A stretch of DNA of 64,000 nt from Stenopsyche tienmushanensis (lineage: Eukaryota > Arthropoda > Insecta > Trichoptera > Stenopsychidae), in contig WACJ01000516.1 in NCBI GenBank assembly GCA_008973525.1, positions 2,480,001-2,544,000 on the forward strand. The letters run 5' to 3'. Of the stretch, positions 51,341-63,048 are shown piece after piece; within the stretch, counting starts at the first letter, position 1; each line of letters opens with the position of its first letter. The notes below the pieces were generated by a model. The model saw only the letters and a program-made list of their open reading frames with translations, did no database searches and was not told the DNA's origin. Both the position numbers and the translations under genes were made by a program.

Positions 51341-52314
51341 GATTGCTAATCGTTTTTGTTCAGTATAAATTTATAAAATTGGTCACACACTATTTTTTTC
51401 TTTTATCTCGGTCAAACATTTCTAACTATTATTGTATTGTTCTTGTGGACTTTGGATTCATCATGGCAATTAAATAGGCACGTAATTTATCACAATTTAA
51501 ATTAGAATCTAGCAGCGGCTGACATTGTGCCTCCTTTAGACCGAGTGTGTTTAAATCGATCGAATTTGATAATATTTAACGACGATGTTGTTGTTGAGGA
51601 ATTGACACAACCACCAAAGTCAACCACTCGAACACAACTGTCAAAACTCGTATGATCAGTTGACAGTTGTTGTTGCGTTTTGGTCGCACATATGAGATAG
51701 AAAGAGAAAGAACGAAGGTAAGTATGTCGCTTATTCGTTCGGCGCATTAGGTTGCCCATATTGCTGTTCTGTAATGGAACGGCCCAAATGGAATATCAAT
51801 GATTATCATTGTCGTTAAATTGCCGATAAATGACAACAATCTAAAAAAAATTGCAAGGACAAATCGCTTGCAATATAATTTGTGCTAAAGGAAATTAGTC
51901 CAATTAAATATATTAAATTGTTATCATCATTACTACCTTCTAATAGGGTCAAGGTTTCCGGACGATGCGGAAAACCTTCGAAACATTTTCCTTAGCAACT
52001 CGACATTTTCATGTCATGGTAAAAATAGTTTTCCTTGCCATATATTCTCCGCATTTTTTTCACCACCTCGCTATATCGTTCATCTTCCACAAGGAAGAAC
52101 GCAAGAAAAAATAATCAATACCTTTGAAATTTAGACTTTCAACATATAGCAGGAGTTGACAACTTTTTCATATGCATTTCATATGTATAAATCGGTTAAA
52201 TACGGTTATAAATTTCCACGAAAACACTATATAACATGTATTGTATATGTTATATAAGGATTGAAGTTCCTACAAAATTATTGTATGGGTTGCAAAAAAA
52301 AAAGTTTGATTATC
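51341..52314. other. TMEM135 5' flank
   Basis: Presumed promoter and 5' UTR region for the minus-strand TMEM135 gene. An open frame at 51502-51759 (minus) shows no recognisable domain and is not supported. No core promoter element was assigned. Confidence 0.4.
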
Positions 52315-52760
52315 TAGGCCGTAACAAGAGGGTGGCAAAGCAAGCGCCTTCCATGGGCGCAACTGGACTTGGGGCGCAAAACATAGAATACCAATCGAGA
52401 TTTGCAAATGGTTTTTATTTTACTTGACCTTTCTATTAAAGACAACAATATTTTCGACCGATTGTATAATTTAAACAACCCATCCGATCAGTATTCTTCG
52501 GACAACTTCGTTTTGTAATGAGAGCTCGTAATCGTTCTATAGACATGTTCGGGTATGGCGTCCGATCGCGAGATGTTTATTCGTCATGTCAACGGTCCGA
52601 AAAGCGGACCAGTTGAACACATACCTTGTGGCTACTCCGTCGTATTTAAGGTTTTCTTGCGGCTTTTTCCGGGGTAAATGGGGACCGGGGGCTATCTGTT
52701 TGATAACGGAAGCCCTTTCAAAGGCTAACTTATATAGTCTAGACTTCCATAAAAACTATA
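52315..52760 (+). mobile_element. dispersed repeat family A, copy 3
   Basis: Starts taggccgtaacaagagggtgg and follows the 28255 copy through ggcgcaactggacttggggcgcaaaac, then the shared body up to the gaagccctttcaaaggctaac block. As at 28255, a mariner remnant follows a few hundred bases downstream with a similar connecting sequence. Confidence 0.65.
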
Positions 52761-53044
52761 TATTTATCTATCTTACTAATTTATGCTGCTATCTTAGCTA
52801 GTTTTTTAATTTTAACTTACAAAATCTAGCTAGTTTTCCCTTCGTGATCAGAACGCAAGTGGCCGCTCGAAGTTGAGAATGAGCGTCTTCTTGCGGATAT
52901 GGATATTAAATTCAGGTTTTGCACTTTGCTGTGTACTTTTGTTGAGCGGGTTCACAGCTCGGGTCAGTGGGGGTGTCCTCATGTTCCTTTGTCACAAATG
53001 TGAAGTGATAGACTCATATTAAATCCTGAATTGATGTAAAAACT

Positions 53045-53340
53045 TGACCTTATTGCTGTGAAACATCCATCGCGACGCTGTTTCTGTTCCATTGTGAGCA
53101 AACGCGGCACTCATCTTGCGCACAGCTTTCTCATGTCCAAATTTTCAACCAATATGCGATATACAGCATTTTTTGAAAGGCCTGCCATATATGCTAGCCG
53201 CACTTATAGTCGATGGTCATCTAATACCATTTGTGGATTTTCTTCACCATTTCTGGGGTGGTTATCTCATTTGGTCGACCACGCGCTATTTGTCTTGGCG
53301 GCACGTACAGCCTCGTCTAACCTTTCCTTAACTATAATGT
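53045..53340 (-). pseudogene. degenerate mariner transposase fragment
   Basis: The minus strand encodes VRAAKT, then MVLDDHRL, LAYMAGLSKNAVYRILVE, NLDMRKLCAR, VPRLLT and EQKQRRD, interrupted by stops. This is the helix-turn-helix and linker of a mariner transposase, and it extends further N-terminal than the fragment at 29040. It is a different, much older mariner than the one at 36133. Confidence 0.78.
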
Positions 53341-53485
53341 ATTTATTACAACTCGACTCTAATAATGGAAATATCAATATGAAATATAATTGATAAGGGG
53401 TTCAGAATTTCATATGGTGTACCAAATACATATCATGGTAGCGCGCAGTAGTAGTGTTATTTAACTTTAAAAAAAATGGATATCC

Positions 53486-53499
53486 GGGGGGGGGGGGGG
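53486..53499. repeat. poly-G run of 14
   Basis: A homopolymer of 14 G's in AT-rich DNA. It is a likely site of sequencing error and a possible quadruplex or polymerase stall site. Confidence 0.85.
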
Positions 53500-55647
53500 C
53501 GTACAATAAATAATATAAAAATGTACAAACACGTGGAAAAAATGATAAACCATAACAAGCAAATTTGGTAACACATAATATAAAAAAAATGCTAAAAACC
53601 CTTTAAAATAAAAACTTTTTTTTTAGTCTTGGCACTTAAAAAATCGAAATTAACTCGTAATATTTTTGTGTAAATGATTTGCAACTATTAAAAAATGTCA
53701 AAAATTGTGAAGAAAAAAAAAACAAAAATTTAGATTTAGGTAACATTAATCCAACACAAACCTTAAGGGTTTACAGCAGCAGTGATCAGATTTTAGATCA
53801 AATACATTTAATAATATTATTATTTATCCAATTCGCCAATAGTAGTCCACTAAAAAAAGGTATTACCAGTAATGACGATTATAGTCCAAAATAGACATTT
53901 TTTTGATGGTCAAAAATCAGAAGGAGCTCAAAATTCACGAATGTGTACATATTATATATCGTCATATGTTTTTCAATTATTTTATCCGAAGAGTTGATCA
54001 AAAAACTAACAATCGAAAAATAAACATCTCTGTAGCTACAATCATAGGTACAAAATGCAAAATCATTTTTCTTAAAAATAATGCATACATTTAGGGACCT
54101 GCTGGAACTATAAAAAAAAAACGCAAAAGGGGTACTAAAAATCGTTAATTCATCATCAATTCTTTTAGAGGATGGTTTTCCATTAAAACATATTGTAGTT
54201 CATTACCCAGTTCCAAATCTTCATTTATTTGGAAAGACTTTATGTCGGTTAATACATTTTCTCCTCCAACTTTTTAGATGTTCTTTTAAGGGATTTTTGC
54301 TTAATTCAGCCCAAATGTATGTTTTTGATATTATTCATCGACATTGCAATATCAAAATCGTGTTCTATAAGTATCATGTTATACGGGGCCGTAAGGAGCC
54401 TCAAATGAACTAATTGCTTATTCTGTATTCTATATTTTATGTATCATTATAATTTGAACAAATACTATTTTTAATATTTATTGGTAGATATTTGCTTTCA
54501 TAATTTGAATGTATGGTGACCGTGGCTATTAAATCCTTTTTATTCAACTCGTGTTCTAAAAATAATTCTTCAATTTCTTCCGCAATTAAAATTATTCAGT
54601 CCTTCACATTTTCGCATAAATCGAACATCGTGGAAATCATGAAAAATATTAACAGCTATTACATTTTAATATTAATATTCAAAAGACATCCGATAAGCAA
54701 TAAATGATCCAAGCTCATATTTGTCCGTTGAATAATTTATCATATCAAAGTTCTTTCACGAGTGCGGAAATCATTAAGCAAATTATTGGAAAAAAAGGAA
54801 AAGAATAAAAACAGATAGATACATCCTCTAACTACTTAAACTTTAAATGGATTCTGGCAAAAAGCATTTCCCATAGAAGATGCTAATATTGACATTTCAT
54901 CGATAGATTGGTATTATTCATAAGATCCCTTTGAATCCATCAACATAAAATTATTTATTTATTATGTTCAATTTTAGAGAGTCTGAGAATTTCTATCAGG
55001 TGTATTAATGAAAGTATTAAACAACTAGTACACGAGACTCTCAAGAATTATTCGTTTTAAATCTCCTGTAAAATTTCTCCTGCAGAGATGATGTATTTCA
55101 AAAACGGATAAAAAAACAAAATAGCAGATAGAGAGACTAAAAAATGAAACTTTGAAACTTAGCATTGATTTGTTTGAACTATGAATAAATAAGTAGAATT
55201 ATCTTTGAACCACGCTACGTGAGATTACAATAATAGCAAATCTGATGGAGAAAAAAAGTTAAATGGCCGCAACCCGATGTAATTTTTAAAAAAAATTAAA
55301 TCTAATTGTATCTAAACATATAATTTAGTTTGACATTTGTTCATTTTAAAAATTAAAGTTTATCGATTTTCAGTTCAAATTGCCAATAAATTTCTAAGAC
55401 CTTTATGAATTTTTCAGTAAAAAAACTATATGCCTGGGTACAATGTTTGCATACGGACCTTTTTTTTACTAATAAATATTCATTTCATGTACAATTTAAA
55501 TATTATGTAATAATATTGACGCATAAACCAATACTAAAAAAGTGAAAAATCTACATATAATTTGATTGATTGTATGAAAATTCATAAGAGTATCATCATA
55601 ACTAAATCCAAAGTAGATCAATCACATTTTATAAAGTTAAAGATGGT
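53500..55647. other. AT-rich DNA without recognised genes
   Basis: Only short low-complexity open frames are present. Parts near 54180-54700 and 54840-54950 have somewhat less biased composition and could be decayed transposase sequence, but no motif was recognised. Confidence 0.5.
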
Positions 55648-56456
55648 TTAAGAGGGTCATCCCGTGTGCACGTTTTTGATGCCTTTTTTGACGAATTGAA
55701 TAAACATACAATGGCGAAATTTTTACCACAAATTTATTCATATTTTAAGCACACTTTGCAAGTTTTTTTTAGATTGAAATCATCGCTCATTGTTATTTTA
55801 CGTTTATGCTCCCACATCTGGTCAACAGTTTATCTCGTGATAATTCTTCATAGACTGGTTTGATGACTTTTTTTAACTTCTGCAGTCAGTGGTGGCTTGT
55901 GGTGGTGGAAATGATTGAATTTTTCTTTAGCTTCAGCCTTGGGCAATTTGCACTAGCTGTCTTCGCCTGCTGAACAATTTTGATGATGAGGATTTGCATC
56001 TGTAGAACATTTGGGGTAGAAAGATGTTCAAATTTCTTCCTTCGTTTTTTTTCATCGAATCTGCGTATCAATGAATGGCTAAACCGTAAACTTTAATGAT
56101 TTTGTATCATCGGACATGAATTAATCAGTTCGAACCTTTTGGGTGCTCAGTCAACACTAAATTAACCGTTATATTCGAAACAAGAAATGAGTTTAGAGAA
56201 TATAAGAGCTTCTTTATTGTGCATAATAGAGAAGTGTTAACTAAGAAACCAAAGTGCAAGGAGACGGAGTCCGATTCTCCGCTTCATAGACATGGAACGG
56301 GCGCTCCAAACCTTTGCTTTTTTAACGCTGTAGCTTCCGAACGACCCCGAATGTCGGAAAATAACTTTATCCACATATTTTACACTATATTTAGATACAA
56401 TTTAATGCAAAAAAAATTCGATTTTTTTAAACCGTCGCACGGGATGATCCCCTTAA
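55648..56456. mobile_element. 809-bp inverted-repeat element with TTAA ends
   Basis: The left end ttaagagggtcatcccgtg and the reverse complement of the right end (ttaaggggatcatcccgtg) match at 17 of 19 positions, and similarity continues for a few more bases. TTAA lies at both edges. A minus-strand frame at 55886-56071 contains a basic stretch (RRFDEKKRRKKFEHL) that may be decayed transposase; the family was not recognised. Confidence 0.7.
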
Positions 56457-57000
56457 GCGAGTAAAGGGACAGCCTGATGGGTTCAGAATGGCGATGCCTC
56501 ATGGACGATCTAGATTTTTAGATAAGCACTTTTCAGCCTTTTTACCAATGCAGAACCTTCTAAATACTATTAATATTCAAATTTAGATTAATAATCCGGT
56601 CGCTAAAGCACGAATACGAATTATATCATTGTTAAATTTTTATTCCACTCTTTCAGGCTGAAATCAATATACTTAGAAATTAATGAAGAAGAGCATTGAT
56701 TTTATAATAAGTATGTGGTTCAGTTTTCTATTCTATTTCTTTATTCATTCACGAATTCATGAATATGAAAGTGAGTATTCATATAATATTAATATTGAGT
56801 TGAGAACAAATATACTTAGGTACTAAATATACTTAAAATCCGTTTACTTAGAGACGGCGACGTGGTTTAATATAAATATGGATAGCTAATTTTTAAATTG
56901 AAAATCTTAATTGCTTTATGATTATTAACTATTGATATTTTGACTACTATTCGGGATTTTTAAATATAAATGAATAGAATTGTGATTAGTGTTTATACAA

Positions 57001-57070
57001 AAACCGACATTTTTCAAAACCGGTTTTCAGTTTTCGAACAAAATCGGTTTCCAACGGTTTTCTGTTTTAA
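57001..57070. repeat. terminus-like fragment related to the hAT element at 63049
   Basis: Contains ttttcaaaaccggttttcagttttcg and aatcggttt, very like the ggttttcaaaaccgg region at 63058. No second end was found. It may be a solo fragment of the same hAT family. Confidence 0.5.
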
Positions 57071-57179
57071 GAAATATATGAAATAAAATTAAAATAACGA
57101 ATAAATTCAATTTATTTGATTTTTTTTTAATTATAAAAAGCGTTATCATCTCATCTTCTACCTTTTTTTAATATAAAAA

Positions 57180-57750
57180 AAATGAATGTCTAATGGATAT
57201 CAGCGCGGAGTCGGGGGTTTTGCTGAGGTAAAAGAAGCCTTTAGTCGACTATGCCGAGAGGCGGTAATGCCATGCAACAAATCAATCATTCATGTGTGCT
57301 CCAAGTTCCAAAAGCGAGTATCCGCCAAGCAAAGCAATGCCTTGGAGCTAACTTCACACATAACAAAATAAACTCCACAATTCAACACGAAATAAGGTGC
57401 TATCATTGACTTAAAAATATGAAATGAAATCGAAAAACGAAGAAACCTCGCAATCAATAGACGAGACGACGTCACTAGCATACCCAGAGCGTGACTATCA
57501 ATTTTATTGAAAATTAAAGCACCAATAACCAAGCAAAAAATCTAAAAGTGCAAACAATCTCCAATGAAGCGACGGCAATGCATGGCCCAGCATCGGGTAT
57601 TGGCAGCACTGAACGAAGGATGCTCACAAGAAACATCACCATGAAACTGGCGGTTATTCCGCGTCCATGAGTCTGACAGGAGACTCGACATATTGAAAAG
57701 TACATTTGAATTCTTAATGTACCTCTCAAATACAAGATTTTTAGCATAAT
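57180..57750. other. unidentified block of higher complexity
   Basis: The composition is less AT-biased than its flanks, with overlapping open frames on the minus strand. Some frames hint at a decayed LINE C-terminal region, but no diagnostic motif was found and no call is made. Confidence 0.3.
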
Positions 57751-58180
57751 TAAAAATATATAAAAACACTTTAATTAATAGAATCAAAATATAAAATATC
57801 TTTCTTTCTTTGTGTGGCATCGCAATGCATGCCGGGTAATCGCTAGTATATAATATTATATAAGCGGCATGTGCATCACTATAATAGTTATCACTTGTAT
57901 TTTTTTCAAATTCTTTTGCTTCGGCTTCGCTATTCAAATACATTCTTTCGTGGGTGCAAAGTAATGAACGACGAATAAGTTAATTGTTTAACAGTCAATG
58001 CATATTCAAGAAAACAATGTTGAAGTGTGTGAGATCAAAGATCAAAATGTAGTAATATTTAAATATTTTCAACGGCAAACACGTTAAAGGTCTTCTATAA
58101 AAAATGCCGATCTAATAAGTAAATTTACTTTTAACCATTTAGTGCTATCCATTATTATGTGATATTACTTAATTATGATA

Positions 58181-60163
58181 TACACTCATCCCTCGATTTA
58201 TGCGGTAGATACGTTCTGAGAGAAAACGCGTAAATCGAGACTTCAAGTTCATATAAAGTAGGGGGGGTAGGTTCCAGAAAACCGCGCAAAACGAGTACAT
58301 TGTATATTTACATATATCTGCATAAAAAAAGAGAATTTTATTAAGAAATAGATTTAATAGCTCGTCATAAATTTATAACATATTTATAATTAAAAGCATA
58401 ATAATATAATGATAATTTTATTATTCCACCTCCTCACTGCTGTATTCTAATTCAACCATTTTTTTTCTTTTTGGTTGGCTCGAAATCACTACTATCATCG
58501 GATTCAAATCCAGCAGCAGGCTCTTCTTCTCGTCTTATTAAATAGTCCGTAACTAATTTTTGTGTTGTATTTTTTCTTTTAACCTTTTAAATGCCAACGA
58601 CTCACCGACGAGTCGCATTTCGCATTGGTTGGAATCAACAAGGTTCAAATCCTATTTGTATTCAAAGAAAATGCTCTTTCAATCTTATGTGAAAGAATTC
58701 AAATGACGTGGGTAAATTATATAATAGAAATACAACTAATTCAATTTTCTTAAAATATTGACGTGTCATGATGTCTGTAAAAAAAGATTTGCATAATGCT
58801 TAAATTTTTTTAGAAATATTAAGACGGACTTTTTAAAAATGTCAAAGATAATTTATCTTTGTACCTATACATATTTATAAAATATTTTTTAGATATTTCT
58901 TTAATATGTGAGTATGTATTTGATATTAATCAGCTGATGAGAGTTTGTATTGTTTTTATTTAACAGTTATCTATAATGGATGGTTTTTTTTTTAATATCT
59001 ATAAATTATAGTGATAATCCGACAAAAATGCCTCTGGTATTGTATGATACTGATTTCAAACGATTAATTATGATAGTAAAGAATTGGTATATTTAAACTA
59101 AATCAACTAAGCAAAATGCTGTTCTTGCTGACTCGAGGAGAAACTGTCGTGTCAATTTCTTTTACTTATTTTAGTATCAATTCCTACTACATACACTGTA
59201 TTTAGTTACATATTTGAATTTATAAACGAAGAAAACACTTCCGAGCGCCTCAATTTTAGCCTTCTTCTTCGTACGGCACCCACTTGTCCAGCATTTTTAT
59301 CTTTCCTGTTTCGAAATTATTTTTTCCTTTTTCGAATTATTCTTTCACAAATAGATCATTTTCTGAATGCGCAGTTAATATTTCCACCTGCTTTCTGAGC
59401 ATTAAGCCCCAATTAAAACTCAAACACTTTCTCACACACGCCATTCTGTTGAATTTTATTGAAAAAAATACACTCAAAACTTTTTTGCGCGACTTTTTTG
59501 TGCGATTTCGAAATTATGCAGTTTTTTTAAAAACATTTTTTTTATTTCATAAAGAGTACGTCACTAGATATTTTGGGTTAAATAGGAAATAAATCAACAA
59601 CGCTTACCGAAATTTGGAAAAATATTATAATATTATAATCATATTGCATCTGCTATTGCTGAATATACGACGCCGCCTTTTATTCTAGTTTAGAAATTTG
59701 TAAACTTGATTAAGGTTTTTTAAAAATACTTTCTCCAAAGGAATTTTCAAAATTTCAGCTACTTACGGAGTTATAGCTATTTTGGTGACGCGGCAACTTG
59801 GCCGGTCCTACCATAATGAAATCAACACGATTAATATCATAACTTAAGTTTCAATTAATTAATTTACTTCAAACTGGGTACAAATCTTTTCTATATAATT
59901 TTTTTTTAAACAGCCGACATTTTGTGATTTTTTTGGATTGGACTATAGTTACATCTTTACTAATAATGAATTATATTGTTGGAAAGAGAAAATCCAAACA
60001 GAACAATGATGATATTGACACTGGGTATACTATTTCTTCCGAAGAAGTTATGCGGTTTTTAAAATCCATGGAACGAATTTTCACTTTTTCTATGTAAATC
60101 ATAGGTCTTTTTGTGCGATTTTCTGCGGAACGCATCTACCGCACAATAAAAGGTTTAAATGTA
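58181..60163. mobile_element. 2-kb Tigger/pogo-like element
   Basis: The left end tacactcatccctcgattta...tgcggtagatacgttc and the right end, reverse-complemented, tacatttaaacctttta...tgcggtagatgcgttcc, form an imperfect inverted repeat of about 36 bases, edged by TA. The right half contains an inverted copy of the body seen at 16915 and 35930. Near 58430-58570 the minus strand encodes a short acidic-then-basic stretch (DYLIRREEEPAAGFES, DFEPTKKKKN) that could be the tail of a transposase. Confidence 0.65.
58579..58640. mobile_element. solo TTAA-type terminus inside the Tigger-like element
   Basis: ttaaccttttaaatgccaacgac closely matches the ends of the 79-bp element at 23932. A small palindrome (gactcaccgacgagtc) follows. 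No matching second end was found nearby. Confidence 0.45.
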
Positions 60164-60458
60164 TCAAAAATGACTCAATACAAAAAGGCAATTGAAGAAT
60201 ACATTATCTTTGTCAATCTCAAATAGTCGAACCTGTACTTTTCTCAATCACGGTCGGTCTTTTATCAAATGGAAAACGCGGCACACTTTTCCGTTATATG
60301 TCCAAGATTTGGATCGTAGGAAAAGCCGGGAAAACCAATTCAAAGAATTCCAAAACGCTAGAGTTTCTAGAATATCAGCGAAATATTCCAATTCGTAGAA
60401 ATCCTTCTAAATGCCTTATTTCCGAGAAAATTAGCGTTTGATTGTGTGGGTTATGTGT

Positions 60459-60583
60459 TGTGTAATATATAATAAAATAGGCTTGCTACTGAACTAGTGG
60501 TTGTGTAATGCTGCGTATAGACACACATGCAGTAGAGGCGGCACGGCGCATGCGCGTAGTGTGTTTATGATCTATGCGACGAA
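60459..60583 (+). repeat. dispersed repeat C, copy 2
   Basis: Inverted counterpart of 25622-25743, with the same CpG-rich core (cggcgcatgcgcgta). Confidence 0.7.
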
Positions 60584-61193
60584 TGCGGAAACACTACGAA
60601 CGATCATTTCTCTCTTTTCGACGAACTGCTTAGTTATTTCGGATATAGTATGTATAATATCGAATATAAGTAAAAAAAAAAAATACTCCAATTTTATTTC
60701 TTAAACGCTAAAAAACGCGATCAGTTACCCGTTTCAAAAGTTTTTACGTAATTAAAAAAATATAAAAATGACACGTGCAAATCTTAAAAACTCCAATATA
60801 TACATATAAAATGTTCGAACACTCGAATATTTTATCAATTCCATATTCGTTATTCGAATAATTGATTTTACGAATATTTGGGACCGCTAGTTGTAGTACA
60901 ATATGTATTGCCATGCTAGATTTTGATTCTATTTGCAGGATTGTTAGGCGATCAGATGATTGTATCAAAAAATTCGAGAGATTATTAAAGTATGTCAGAT
61001 TATCAATACTTATCTTTAAAATACAAAAAAAAAACATACTATCAATCAAAACATAGATTATCACTTTTGTTTATATATAAGATAAATTTTGTAATCAACA
61101 TTGTTTCCAAAGCAACATATAAAAATGACCAATAAATTTACGGATAATATATTATGTTTGTCATAATGTATGTTATTTACAATGGTGGGTACA

Positions 61194-61250
61194 TGCAGTG
61201 GCGGATTTACCTATAGGCGCACAAGGCGCTTCATAAATTCAGGTGGTTCA
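61194..61250 (+). mobile_element. hAT-like terminus (one end only)
   Basis: gcagtggcggatttacctataggcgcacaaggcgc is a typical hAT-superfamily end (cagtggcggattt). The matching opposite end was not seen before 62 kb. A GTGGGTCAAATTTGACCCAC palindrome lies downstream at 61617. Confidence 0.5.
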
Positions 61251-61868
61251 AAGTTCATCTTCCAAAATAAATATTGTGACATGGTTGCGGGGTGGATGAT
61301 ATTTAATGATTAATCACAAAAAAAAAATAATAAAGTGTGTAGAGACACATATTGGTGAATCTAAAAATGTCTTCACATTTTAATGGATCTTGGTGTTTTC
61401 ATTTTGTTTTTAGATTAATTCAACAGAGGTCATCAGGACTGCACATTAAATTATTTTTGCTATGTAACTGAATTTATTTTAGGATTGGTCAGAATGCCCT
61501 GTAAAAAAATATTTTTATCAATATTGTTAATAAATTAGTAATAGAGATAACCCTAAATAAACAATCAAATTTAGCCTTTAACTGGATTCGCTATTTTTGG
61601 CCACACTAGAAACCTTGTGGGTCAAATTTGACCCACACCAGAAAATCAGTCGTTAAAATCATATTTTTTCTATTATTTGCATAAAATGAAATAGGAATTT
61701 TTTACAAAACCATCGTAATTTAATTTCAGGGTCTTCAAAAAATAACAAGTTTTACATAAATAAGTAACTAACTTAGGTTTTTGACACTTTTTGGTTATTG
61801 TGTATTTGAAAAGTAAAAAAAAATGTTTTTATTGAAAAAAAACGATAATACTTCTCATATCCTCTAAA

Positions 61869-62146
61869 TCAGCGGTTCTTAAACTTATGTAGTTCGCGGA
61901 CCCCTTATTGAACAAAATTTCTTTCGCGGACCCCCTCTTAAATAAATTATTTTTGGCGGACTCCTTTCCAATCCTTGTGACTTAATTTTTCAAACAAACA
62001 AACATTTCTTGATCAAATATTAGTCAAAATAGATTTTCTTATAATGTTTTCTGGAAATAATTCCATGAAAATATCTTGTTCAAATATAGATCTTCGCAGG
62101 CCCCCGGACCCTTGGGGATGGCTTCGCTGATCCCTAGGGATTTTTA
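61869..62146. mobile_element. hAT-like MITE with ggttcttaaa ends
   Basis: The left end cagcggttcttaaac and the right end tttttaagaacc form a short inverted repeat of the kind found in hAT miniature elements. The interior has repeated gcggacccc blocks. No clear 8-bp target duplication was found. Confidence 0.5.
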
Positions 62147-63048
62147 AGAACCAGTTCACCAGAGGAATAAATATTCAATGATGCTGAAAAAATTATACAT
62201 GGTCATCTCTGAGTTCTATTGGCTGTCGAATGATTTGCACATTTTTGGTTCATAGAATCAATTCCACCTTTAGTATAAAAAATATTACATAATAAAAATT
62301 AATCTGTGTCCACAGATTCATCATGGACATAGGTGAAATCATGATTACACTTTAGCTCCCAAAACTCCCTTCATTATTGTTGAAATATTCACTGAAAATG
62401 GAAAAAGTAAAAAAATACACTCAATCAAAAAAGTTACATATTCGATATTGTGTAGAAAAAATGATAACAACGGCAATTGTGTCGGTTTGTCGATGGTATG
62501 TATTTTAGCCGGGGACTCCCAAAATTTCACCCAATAAGAAGCGAGTCAATAGTATTTCGCCAGAGTATTTCTGGTAGTGTTTTTATGCGCTTCGTTTTTT
62601 TCACGCTCTCTATAATATATTTTATATTGTTCGGGGTTTAGTGTTTATTAAATTTTCTAGTCGTTTGCGTGCATATTCCGCTATAGACTAATTTTTACAA
62701 ATATCATTTCCGTTCTGAGAAGCTTTCGGTGAGTTGTTTTTAATCATTAACCTAATAAATAATATTATTGATACCTAGATTCAGAAAAAGTAGCACATTT
62801 TATATACGATTTGACAAGTTATTTATTTTCTATTATTTCTATTAAATATAAAATAAACAGAATATAAAAAATATGTATATATACAACATATAAAGATATA
62901 AGATTAAAATAACTAAAATATATATATATACTATGCATAAAATTATATTTAAAGTAAAATATAACTTTATATTATGTTACCACCTATTCATTAAAACAAT
63001 TCAAACATTTACGAGGTGATTTTGGATAATTAGGACAATATCTTGCGA

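Noticed and set aside
51502..51759. Minus-strand frame just upstream of TMEM135
   Set aside because: No domain was seen, it is not in phase with exon 1, and it lies where promoter or 5' UTR is expected.
53058..53393. Plus-strand frame of 111 residues
   Set aside because: It is the antisense of a decayed mariner transposase.
57180..57943. Possible LINE coding remnant
   Set aside because: Frames are open on the minus strand, but no RT or endonuclease motif could be identified, so no family call is made.
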